A stretch of DNA of 64,000 nt. Source: Sporobolomyces roseus. Lineage: Eukaryota > Basidiomycota > Microbotryomycetes > Sporidiobolales > Sporidiobolaceae. Made by a program: the position numbers and the translations under genes. The notes under the pieces were generated by a model. It was not told the DNA's origin, ran no database searches, and saw nothing but the letters and a program-made list of their open reading frames with translations. The stretch is taken from the NCBI GenBank assembly GCA_016617785.1, contig JADILM010000012.1, positions 372,001 to 436,000 of the forward strand. The letters are read 5' to 3'. Below are positions 12,248-21,844 of this stretch, in pieces; position 1 is the first letter of the stretch, and every line of letters begins with the position of its first letter.

Positions 12248-12344
12248 TTCGAGGTGTTGACAAGAGTCAGAAAGTGAGATTCTCTCTCTCTCTTTCCTAC
12301 CCTTCACTCCAACTCTCGAGAATCCACTAGAACAGCTCGAAAGA
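12248..12344. promoter_or_regulatory. Short divergent promoter, RNase III gene / F-box A
   Basis: Only 97 bases separate the two divergent ATGs, so both genes must be driven from here or from within each other's coding region. It contains a CT run (tctctctctctctttcc) and nothing else recognisable. Confidence 0.5.
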
Positions 12345-13900
12345 ATGTCCATAGTATTCAGTGATACTCGCAAGGTAAGCAGAATAGCTCCACAATGGTA
12401 GTCCTCGTGCTGACTCCTCCCTTTCCCCTTGCTCAGATTGATCGACTCTCTCAACTACCTCCTGAACTCCTAGGTGACATCTTCGACCTCGTAGCGTTCT
12501 CACACACACTCTGCACAGTCCCACCTTCGAAGTCCCTTCAACCATTCCATGAGAAAGCCCTTTATCGCTACCTCTCTTTCGACAATCTCGCTCAATTCCA
12601 GAAGTTCGCAAACACTGTCACAGCCCTTCCTTCCAAAGCTTCTCCTGGAACGACGATGGCGTTACACTTCGCTCATCTACACAGAGGCAACCACACCAGC
12701 CTCATTAGGCGTGTCGTGTCGAAACTTTCCCTCACTCGACTCGAAGTTGGCTCATCTTTCTCGACCGGCACTCTCTTCGACTATGGCGTCAACTTCGGGC
12801 ACTTCTCAAATCTTCACACCTTGAGCATTCGCGGCAGGCAACCGTGTATCGTCGTTCTCTACTTGAACGACATTCCCTCCCTTCGCAGAATCGAGTTGGA
12901 AGATAGTTTCGCGCCTGCAAACATCTTCCCAGATCCAGCAGCTTCGCAAGTCACGCAGATTGTCTACGTCGTACCTTTGACTCGAACCAATTACGCTTCA
13001 CCGTTCTCGGTGCTTCACTTCTTCCCCTCGGCCAATATCGTTAAACTCGATCTTACCTGTTTCCGCACTTCCCAACACGAAGCGATCCCTTTCATTCTCG
13101 CCAAGCTTACTTCGACTCTCCGCGTTCTCCGCCTCCGAACTCGATTGTCGCCTCGAGATTCGAAATGGACCCCTCTCGACAAGCTCCTCCCTCAGTTCCC
13201 CTCACTCGAAGAACTTCACCTCGACCAGCTTTACCTTTCTCACAATCCTCACAAGTATCTTCACTCCCTTCCACATCTCATCGACCTCAGCCTCGTCCTC
13301 GAATCCTTGTCGCCCGATTTCCTCAAACTTATCGAAGGTCCTCAGCGTTCACGCTACTTGCGAATACTTCGAATCGAATTCGGTCCAATCGAGGTTGGCG
13401 CGACCATCGATCTCAGCAACGCGATGCTGGAGCATCGAGAAGAGCATTGGGACGAAGACGGAAACGGAATGCAACTACTTTACCAAACCGACTCCTTTAC
13501 CGAGATGGGAGAATGGCAGCTACCCTTAGGTGTCGAGATGATGAGTGGAGAGGAGCTCTTCGAAGCATTCGAGTTGGCGGAGACGATGTTAAGGCTAGCC
13601 AAGGAAGCGGACGTCAACATCTCGACGAATTTAGCAGATCTTCGTCAAGCTTTGTATCGTCAACTCGTCGAGTTCCACAATCGAGGAATCTGCAGTCTCT
13701 ACCTCGACTGTGACAAATGGATGTATGAAAGTGCTCTCGAATTGGCAAAATTATTCAAGGTCAATTTGCCCACGCTCGAAATCGATTTGAAGGAAGAGAT
13801 CGGAAGGGAGAAGCTTGATTGGTTCAAGGTTAGAATGCAGGAAGTAGAAGTTGACGGAAAAAGAGAATGTTACGCTTTGAACTTGAGGCTCAAGAAGTAA
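12345..13900 (+). CDS. F-box / leucine-rich-repeat-like protein (copy A)
   Basis: Two exons: 12345-12374 (MSIVFSDTRK) and 12437-13900, for 497 residues. The second exon opens with IDRLSQLPPELLGDIFDLV, a standard F-box, followed by irregular leucine-rich repeats such as FSNLHTLSIRGRQ, FPSLEELHLDQLYL and LPHLIDLSLVLESL. F-box proteins link substrates to Skp1-Cul1 ubiquitin ligases; the target is unknown. The first exon was recognised because the paralogue at 48206-49752 has the same ten-residue start and the same intron. The two proteins diverge strongly in the middle, yet their last about 38 residues are nearly identical; that identity is the edge of the 4.3-kb inverted-repeat core. Confidence 0.88.
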
Positions 13901-14194
13901 GGAGAATTGAGCGATGGAGGGAAGAGAGAATGGAATAGCTTGTTTGACGGAGACGATTAGTGACAGTACAGAATGGAGTACGCTTGCAATGTCCTCGACT
14001 CGATGAGGCATTCTCTAGCTCTTCGCACAGTCCTGTCGAGATTCCATAGCTTGATTCTCTGTCGTCGAAAGAGAGCTTTCTTCTTCTCGAGTTCTCATCT
14101 CGCTAGGTTTCCGCTTCTGTTTGCTCTGCCTCTCTCCGAATCGTTCGAATCTGTCTTACAACAATGCTCTATCCACAATTTGAATCTACAGCTT

Positions 14195-16408
14195 CTACCA
14201 CATGAATCTCTGTCTTTTGCCCAACTCCCTCTCATCTCTCCCTTCGACTCCTTTCCCGTCCCTCCCGACTTCAAACTTCCAATCAAAGCTCTTGTTCAAG
14301 AATACCCAGATACTCGCTGCACTCACTGTCACGTACAACACCCCTTCGAGTAAGAGTCTAGCTTGTCTCGAAGTGAATCTTGAGGAAGATGCTAGAGGAG
14401 AGGGAGTTGGCGAGAGGTGAAGTCGGAGGATAACGTAGGGGATGAGGAAATAGCGAGGTTCGATGAGAGGAGTCGGGATGAGGACAATTGCTGTCGAGAA
14501 GGAATAGAGGAGAAAAGTTGATAATCGCATCTTCTTTGCATCACCTGTGCGCTCACTGTCGAGATCAGCATGCAGCAGAGGTGACAGAGATCGTGTGACA
14601 TACATAGCGAGCCGTACAGGAGCTTTCCTGCGACGAGGTAGAGCGGAGTGAGGAGGTAACGAGCGAGAGGGTGTGGGTTCAGGATTCTTCGCCAAATGTA
14701 GAATGCGTAATGTCGATTGTCGGCGAGGAGGAAAGGATGCGTTACACTATTCAAATATAGAAAAGGACCGATCAGCGACTGGGCGGTAAGGTTGACAGCG
14801 AGACACAGAAAACGACGGTAGGGGAGAAAGCGAGAATAGAACTCACGTGAAGTTCTTGACTGTCCGACACATAAAGATTAATACATTTGCTGTTGTGAGT
14901 AAGCGTCTATCGATTGATGAAGGGCGTCTCAGCATTCAGAAGCAATGCTTGAGATCTCGGTGATCGAAAAGAACAGATTTGAACTCACCTCCAATCTGCT
15001 CTCAAACCCAAACTCTCCACCAGCTCCTTCACTTTGCCCTTGTTCAACAATCCGGTCAGTAGATGCGGACTTGTGAATACCGCTGAGAAGGCGATGAAAT
15101 AGTATAACTGAGGAAAATGAATCGTCGAAACATGATTCGATTTATCGCCTGTACATTCCACACCATCGTCGTATCAGTACCGGATCCTGCTCAGGAAAGA
15201 TACTGTGAGAGGGAGAACGTACCTAGCACGAGACTGCCTCCGTTTTGATAGAGGAACAAAGCGAACCCAGCGAAGAGGGGAAGGTAGTGAACGACGGCGG
15301 TGAAGACGATTCGAAGGTGTGAGAGAGTGAGGTACAGGATCGAGTAAGGAGTGAGGACGAGATCGACTGCAAACATTACGCCAAAATAGCATTAGTTCAA
15401 TCAACAGCTAGAGGAGTCGCGGCACTTACTCAATCGAGTCTGACCTAATAAAGGATCATACAACTGACTTCCTCCCTGCTTCGCCCCTTTCCAGCTTACC
15501 CGTGTGCGTTCGAGCAAGGTGAGCTCCCTAATGATACTCGTTGCGAGAACGCATCCGATCCAAACTATGTTTGTTTGTCTGCAGATGAGACTCAGGCCAC
15601 CGAGCTGTGCGACTCTTAAAGATGCGATCAGTAAATGAGGCAGATACGTTGAGAGGAAGCAAGAAACGCACCAGACTTGAGAAGAAGTAATGTCGTGAGA
15701 GGGAGGATCGATAGGAGAGGAGTAGGGTGAAGAGGGAGAGGACATCGGTGTAGTAGAGGTAGCCGAAGAATGAGATGGTCGGCATCAACGCGATGACTAA
15801 TCCTTCCCACTTGAGACTGTTTCGTAAGGTTTCTGATTCTGAGAGTTTCGATTTCGCTGCAAGTTTCGAAGGTTTAGACTTTGTGTTTGACAAGGAGGTG
15901 GACTTTGTTGGTTCGGAGTGTATCGAGGAGAGAAGGGAAGTGTAGAGTATGGGTAGGACGGCGAGGATGAGGAGATTGAGTCCTCGCAAGGAAGCGATTG
16001 AACAAGGATCGATCGCACTCCATCTCTCCGGTATCATTCTCCTAAGATGTGCTAGACCAGCTGGTATCAGATACCTGTCGAATCAAAGGGGAATAGATCA
16101 GCCTCGAGCAAGAAAGAGAGAGAGAGAGGGAAAAGAGAATTGTGAACGAACAGACCTGGAGGAGTAGTGATTGCTCCAGCCCATTCACTCCATTTACCTT
16201 GACAGTAAGCTTGTGCTTGTTTCACATGGAATATCTCATCCTAATCAACCCATCAAAGAGTGGATTGAGTGAGTAAGAGACGATATGAGATCAAGCAAGT
16301 TGAGGGACAAACCATGTAAGGTTCAGGCACTTCATGATTGATCCGAGTAGCTGTATAGACTAAACTAGCCAAGTACAGTCCATACGTTCCCTTGTAGAGC
16401 GTACCCAT
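14195..16408 (-). CDS. ALG10: ALG10 alpha-1,2-glucosyltransferase (copy A)
   Basis: ALG10/DIE2 adds the third, terminal glucose from dolichyl-phosphate-glucose to the dolichol-linked N-glycan precursor in the ER lumen, which is needed for efficient transfer by oligosaccharyltransferase. Starts [20 protein letters not shown] at 16408. Family blocks: [65 protein letters not shown] and [19 protein letters not shown], with many membrane helices. The stop is at 14195 (ending QRFMW). The frame appears intact through all introns. The first donor is gtttgt, whereas copy B has gtgagt at the same place. Shares a 102-base promoter with the GT62 gene. Confidence 0.92.
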
Positions 16409-16510
16409 TCGAGTAGAAGAATGAGGGGAAAGTTGAAGGAAGGCAGCTCTCTCTCTCTCTCCAACCCTTCACTTGCTAGACTCTAAACTACTACTAGAAT
16501 GTACAAATAG
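16409..16510. promoter_or_regulatory. Bidirectional promoter ALG10-A / GT62-A
   Basis: Only 102 bases separate the divergent ATGs of two glycosylation genes. The sequence contains a CT dinucleotide run and the motif ctagactctaaactactactagaatgtac, largely conserved in the other arm (45588-45701), so the pair is likely co-expressed (inference). Confidence 0.6.
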
Positions 16511-18162
16511 ATGAGACCTTTCACTACCCGCAAACCTCCTTCACTCCCTACCTCTAGTTACAAAGATAAACCTCTCTCTTCTCGACCTCTTTCAATTCGA
16601 CTCAAACTTCGATACTACTTCAACTCGCATCCTTATATACTCCTATCGACTCTATTCTTATTCGTCTTCCTCGTCTTGGGATGATCGATCGGTTTAATGA
16701 GATTCAGAGGGGGAGAGAGGACGAGAATGACAACGTTTGGAGAAGGATTGAAGGTCCTAGCTAGGTATTATAGTCATGATGCCGATGTGACGATGGCAGC
16801 GAGAGGAGGGAGAGTCGTCGAAGAGAAGAATGAGCTGCTGATCTCAGAAGATCGACTTTACAACGAAACTGTCCTCGTACGTCACTCTCTCTTCTCTCAA
16901 ATGGTCATCCGGTTATCATTGATCAGACGACGACGAGCACACTCAGATCCTGTGTCCAATGAAGAACTCGATCGAACACATCTGGCATTTCTTTCAACTC
17001 CTCGACCGACTTTCTTACCCTTCCCACCTCCTCCAACTTGGGATCCTCGTCTCAGACTCTTCAGATCGTACTTACGCTCGAGCACTCGAACTAGCCGACG
17101 AACGACAATACTCTCGAAAGTACAGAGGAAAGAGGTGGTCGAGAATGACAGTACTCAACAAGGATTTCGTCAATTCTCAGTCAGTAAGTGAGGATGAATA
17201 CAAGGGAGACAACGTTGGAAAGGAGAGACATGTTTATGAAGCGCAAGTAGGAAGGAGGAAATTGCTGGGAAAGAGCAGGAGTTGGTTATTGTTGAGTACT
17301 CTTTCGATCGAAGTCGATTACGTTCTTTGGTTGGACGTCGATGTCGTCGATTACGAGGCATCCATGATCGAGCGGTTGATTGGTTATACGAAAGGCGAGA
17401 TAGGAGATCAAGAAGGAGGAAGAGAAGCAGATGTCGTAGTGCCGAATTGCGTTTGGAAAACTTATAACGAAATGGGGTATGACTCTCAGTCCCTCTTTCT
17501 CTCGATCTGTACTGAGCTGACTCAACTGATGACTATCGACAGAGCATACGATCGAAACAATTGGATTGAAACCCCTGAATCCCTGGAGATGCAGAAAAAC
17601 CTCTCTTCCTCCTCAGTTCTCCTCGAAGGTGAACACTCCTCTGAAGTTCCATGATCGCATTCACTGACACGAGCTCTCTAATAGGCTACAAATCACATCC
17701 TACGCACCGCTTCAACTTAGCTTCTCTTGTTCCTTCTCACCCCTCAGCTCTCTCTTTGAATCCCTATCTCGCCTCCTCGCCACTCCTACTTTCTTCACTT
17801 CCTTCGCCTCCTACGCCACACTCACAACTCTCGGGCTCAGAAGTACCGGAAACGCTCAATCTGGATGGAGTAGGAGGATGTGCTGCTTTGGTCAAGGCAG
17901 AAGTTCATCGAGAAGGAGCTGTTTTCCCTAGTTGGGTTCAGAGGAATCAAGTCGAGACAGAAGGCTTCGGTAGATTAGTGAGGGATATCAGAGGAGATGG
18001 AAAAGGAGGGAATGGAAAGGGGAGAATGTTGGGATTACCGAGGTATTATGTTTATCACGGTGAGCAACGCTTCCTTTAGTATGGTGGAGATAGTGCACCG
18101 CTTACGAGAAGCAGTGAACAACTCGCTGATACTCAAGCTCCTGCGTAGGTCTATATGGTTGA
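16511..18162 (+). pseudogene. GT62 (Anp1/Mnn9/Van1-type) glycosyltransferase, copy A with in-frame stop
   Basis: Type II membrane glycosyltransferase of family GT62, which in yeast builds mannan backbones in the Golgi. The start MRPFTTRKPPSLPT and the anchor YILLSTLFLFVFLVLG match copy B, but codon 58 is TGA (16682-16684) where copy B has TGG. Downstream the frame is open and conserved: MKNSIEHIWHFFQLLDRLSY, GILVSDSSDRTY, WLDVDVVDYEASMIERLIGY with the DxD metal site, VPNCVWKTYNEMG, and the end RMLGLPRYYVYHG then LYG-stop after the last intron. An in-frame ATG at 16697 could restart translation but would give a protein without the signal anchor. Most likely a recent pseudogene; readthrough or a sequencing error are alternatives. 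Confidence 0.8.
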
Positions 18163-18729
18163 ACGCTAAACGTAACGTAACAATAGAATCAAGTCGAGAA
18201 CATCCGATTTTTCCCGTCTGAGTGGAGATTACTGCGCGGATATTCGACGGTTCACTGTGCAGTCAGTCCTCCTCGTCTTCATCGCTATGTACACAACCGG
18301 GAGGTTTGCAACACTTCTCGCTTCGACCAACTTCCGAGGTTGCCGCTACACTGAGCTTCTGCCGCGCTGTTTGTCGTTTCCGCTTCTGTCGCTTGTCCTT
18401 TTGATTAGTCGGAACTCATTCTCAGTCACGGGAGGAGAAAATCACTACCTTCGACTTCGATGGATGAAGGAAGCATCTCCGTCGATGCCCGGTAAACTGG
18501 AGGAGACAGCGTGGTGTAATAATGGCCTTAGCGCCGGATAAAGAACTCGTCGCTTGCACTTCTTTTCTTCTTTCTTTCCTCCCTCTCCCTCCCTCCTACC
18601 ACTTCTCTGGATTTTGCTACCTTAATCAAGAGGTATCAAATTATATGTCAGTCGCCAATTCTCATTTATGATCGTCTCCGACTCTTCCCGCACTACTGAC
18701 TCTGCGTCTTCGTCAACAGACGGGAAATT
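18163..18729. other. Spacer between GT62-A and zinc-finger A
   Basis: 567 bases with no recognisable gene. It should hold the 3' UTR of the GT62 copy and the promoter of the zinc-finger gene. It does not visibly match the equivalent spacer of block B (43280-43949), in contrast to the near-identical DNA just left of 18080. Confidence 0.45.
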
Positions 18730-20322
18730 ATGCCAGGACAGCCAAAGCAGTACCCTTACCATTGTGTGTCTGAGGGAAAGTACGTGTGTGATGCGCCTGG
18801 CTGTGAAGAAGCCAGCCCTCTCCCAGCAGGTTCGTCTTCAAAGGTCTCACGCGCAATCCTTCGCGAGCGCGCTGATTTGCTGAGTTGTCCTCGCCGTATC
18901 TTCAGGGAATCATCAAGCACTGTCAGGCGAAGCACAGGGGTCTTCCAGCGCCTGCTCGGCCGCCCAAACAGCTGCTAGCACACCGACATTTCACTCTTCG
19001 CGACGGGAAGTTGCACTGTAACGAGTCTGGGTGCACCAGGAGCTATCCCGAACACAGATACAAAGTGGGTCCTACTTCAATTGGCCGATGCGCGACGTTA
19101 AAAACTCACGCTGGAGTTTCGAGCATTAGACCGCAGACACACATTATCGCAGCCACCTGGTTTCCTCTCATGCTGGTCCGCGCGTCCCTTGCAGTGTGGA
19201 AGCGTGTGAGAAGAACTACAAAACCAAAGATGCAAGTCTCTACACCGAAATCAGAATTGTTCTCGAGCCCGCTGACAACGCAACGAAACTATTTTAGGGC
19301 CTCAGGAGACACTTGCGTCTCGATCATACTCTGGATGAACGGCCTGATCAGCAAACTCGAGATCTGCACCACGATAGCGCTGCGATCGACGAAAGTGCAT
19401 CAGGCTTATCTCGCTCTGTTCGTCTCGCTTCTCTGACAACTTCTCAGCCTCCTGCATCTGACCTCTACCTCGACACTATCTGTTCTAATCTACTCTACTG
19501 TACTACAGCACGTTGACCCGTCCGTTCCCGCACTGCATCCCTCGCGACAGCGATCGAAAGGATACTCCTTTTTCAACAAAAAGACGAATATGTGGCAATG
19601 CACGGAATGTGACATGTCTTACAGCGGCACCCGAGATGTAAGTTTGACGTCGTGAATCCTCTCGTACGCCGTGTTGACATCAATCATGCCAATGTCGTTT
19701 CGCAGGCTGCGAACAATCATTTTCACACCAAGCACCCGGAGCTATTAGACGAGGCCGGTTCAGGCCGTCGGCTCTTGACCGGAGAGGAATCAAATCGATT
19801 CGATATCGATGAGAACACAAGAAAACATCGATGCAAGGCTTGCGGAAAGCTCTATGTTCATCTCGGGGTGAGTTTGACACTGCCGAGTCGTCTTTTTCCT
19901 ATTATGCACTAAATGCTCGCTCGACATATCTGTCGCAGAATGCAGAACGTCACTTTGATCGGGAACATTCTGAGCTCCTAGCCGAAGGTGGATCGCGACC
20001 TGAATCTCCTCAGCTTTTCGCTCGAGACAGCGCCTCTCCAGATGCTGGTCTAGCAGCACCGGAACGTCGACTTCAGGCAGCCTTCCGTGACGCCGGCTTT
20101 GGCTCCTTTCCTTCGCGTTTCCATTTCGAACATTCAACAAACCCTCGCTCCCCTCAACATAGCAATCTTCCTCCAGTCTCACCTCCTTCTGCTCCCTCTC
20201 ACCCAGTCAACAATTCGCATCTTTGTATCGATCCGGAGCTACTCGCTCTTACGTCCCTCAGTAAAGGCCGCCCGCTCACCCTTCGCCAACGCGCTCGATA
20301 CGGAATGCTTTATACCGCTTGA
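18730..20322 (+). CDS. Zinc-finger protein with intron-split fingers (copy A)
   Basis: Starts MPGQPKQYPYHC and ends RARYGMLYTA. Five C2H2-like fingers can be read, each with its Cys pair before and its His pair after an intron: CDAPGC...HCQAKH, CNESGC...HLVSSH, CSVEAC...HLRLDH, CTEC...HFHTKH and CKAC...HFDREH. Introns at 18844-18905, 19075-19136, 19232-19297, 19638-19705 and 19868-19938 are all phase 0. The third has a GC donor. A further intron joins fingers 3 and 4. The last third is a Ser/Pro-rich tail. The C-terminal LSKGRPLTLRQRARYGM matches the tail of the paralogue at 41913-43279. Probably a nuclear DNA- or RNA-binding protein; I do not recognise a named family. The first finger's splice is the least certain. 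Confidence 0.72.
19232..19297 (+). other. GC-AG intron in zinc-finger A
   Basis: The exon ends ...AAAACCAAAGAT and the intron begins GCAAGT, the consensus of GC-AG introns, and ends TTTTAG. Splicing here is phase 0, and the resulting finger has 12 residues between the second Cys and first His, as in finger 5. The nearest GT (three bases further in) would shift the frame. Confidence 0.72.
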
Positions 20323-20535
20323 GCTTCCTCGTTTGTTTCACTTTGATCTTTGCTCGTCTCCCTTTCTTTGCAAGCCTTGTTCACCGCGTTGTGAGCAGCT
20401 GTGATAGCACTCCTCCCTACTTTCGAGAGCGACTGAACAGCGCCAACAGCGAGAAGCAATTCGTGATTCGACGGTGGCTTTAATTTCGCTGGATGTCGAA
20501 ACAGACTCTACCCACGTATTTCAGCATTCCCCTCG

Positions 20536-21585
20536 CTAGTACGGCGCCCTCCTTCCCGGGTTGACAAAATCGCTTCTCTGCCTTCCCGCCGATCCCTCCT
20601 GCTGTTGTTCCTCGACGACATCCTCAAACTGACCCTCTCCCTCTTCACCCATAAGCGCCAGTCCTGGTCCCGCTAATTGCCCATTCTCATCCGCATAGAC
20701 CATTGAATCTGGATCGAGACCCATCGAGGCAAAGAGGGAAGCTTGAGAGGATTGTTGATGTTGCGATTCAGAGAGTAATGAGGAGGAGGTCAAGGATGAA
20801 GGAGCGGGATTGAGAGATGCGCAATAGGAGATCGATTGGAAGAGTTTATCGACTATATAAGGAGCGGATTCGACGATAAGCGAAAACGATTCGATGGGGA
20901 GAGAAGCGACAATAACTTACGATTCTCCTTGGTTCGCTTTCCTTCTCCTTTGGGTACAATCCACATCTCTCTCATACCTTCTCCCATATCATCCTCTGTA
21001 ATCTCATCCGCCTCTTCCAATTGACAATACAAACAAGGTCCAGCTTCTTCACTTTCTGTTGCGCCGTTTCCGTTTGTAGAGGCGCCGTTCGTCGAGGAAG
21101 AGGATGGGAGAGATGTGGTCTGGGAGATCGCGTGGAGGGTGATGTGCGGATAGGGGAATGAGATTCCGGTGGAGGAAGACGACGAGAAAAATGAAACAGC
21201 TCTGTACACAACGAGAAGACACGAGAAGAGGTCAGTAGCTAGCCCTAAATCTATTGATCCTTCTCCGCTTCCGTCTGGCTTTCCAGCTGAAGTGTGAAGC
21301 GAGTAAGGTTGCTTCATCTCGCTCATCTGTTTCCTACCTTACAGCGTCCTTCAGGAGCCCTAAAGATGTACATAGAGGATGAACTTACCCTTCAGTGACC
21401 CATAAGCTCCCCGTACCCTTCTCGAACCCTAAAAATGCGGGTTCGACGACTATTTCGACTTCCTCCTCGGAATGCCTCAACAAAGGTGCGATCCCTTCAA
21501 ACGTTGAAGGAGTCGATTGTGATAGATCTTGGAGCTCTGGAGGAGTCAAGGCGGGAGGTGGAGCGGTAAGGAGAGTGATGGCCAT
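20536..21585 (-). CDS. pICln / methylosome subunit
   Basis: pICln (CLNS1A/Lot5-like) is a PH-fold chaperone that holds Sm proteins for the PRMT5 methylosome and snRNP assembly. Read from MAITLLTAPPPAL at 21585: the first exon carries EVEIVVEPAFLGFEKGTGSLWVTEG, and after an intron the next continues AVSFFSSSSSTGISFPYPHITLHAISQ, the conserved PH-like core in which a Trp-Val strand is followed by the SxxyP-xIslHA motif. Then come ADEITEDDMGEGMREMWIVP and an acidic C-terminal tail (EEGEGQFEDVVEEQQQEG), as is typical of the family. The C-terminus ends NPGRRAPY. Insertions of Ser/Asn/Gly are lineage-specific. Confidence 0.87.
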
Positions 21586-21844
21586 TTTGGGAGGAGTGCA
21601 GAAGAGTGAAGATTTCGCAACTTTGCAAGTCAAAGTCGTCGCTTTCACATCTCAAACCGTTCCCAGATTCGACTCATCGCGAAGGATTGCTGCCAACGAG
21701 CGGGCGAAGGGGAACTCGAGCGTAAAATTCTACAATCTGAAGTGTCTATCGTATCGCAAACAGTACAATTCTCCTCCTCATCCTCCTCAAGCGAGCCAAG
21801 CTACTCTTCCTCTGATCCCACCCTCACGTCCTCCAACTCGAAAC

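Larger units (their letters stand above)
13769..18080. repeat. Arm A of the near-identical inverted repeat
   Basis: About 4.3 kb that matches, in inverse orientation, 44020-48340. It covers the last about 130 bases of the F-box gene, the intergenic space, the whole ALG10 gene, the shared promoter and almost all of the GT62 gene. Similarity extends through introns and UTRs. Left of about 13769 and right of about 18080 the two copies stop matching abruptly. Boundaries were read by eye. Confidence 0.88.

Noticed and set aside
19200..19300. Apparent frameshift in finger 3 of zinc-finger A, suggesting a pseudogene
   Set aside because: A GC-AG intron with the consensus donor GCAAGT restores the frame and gives a finger of normal spacing.
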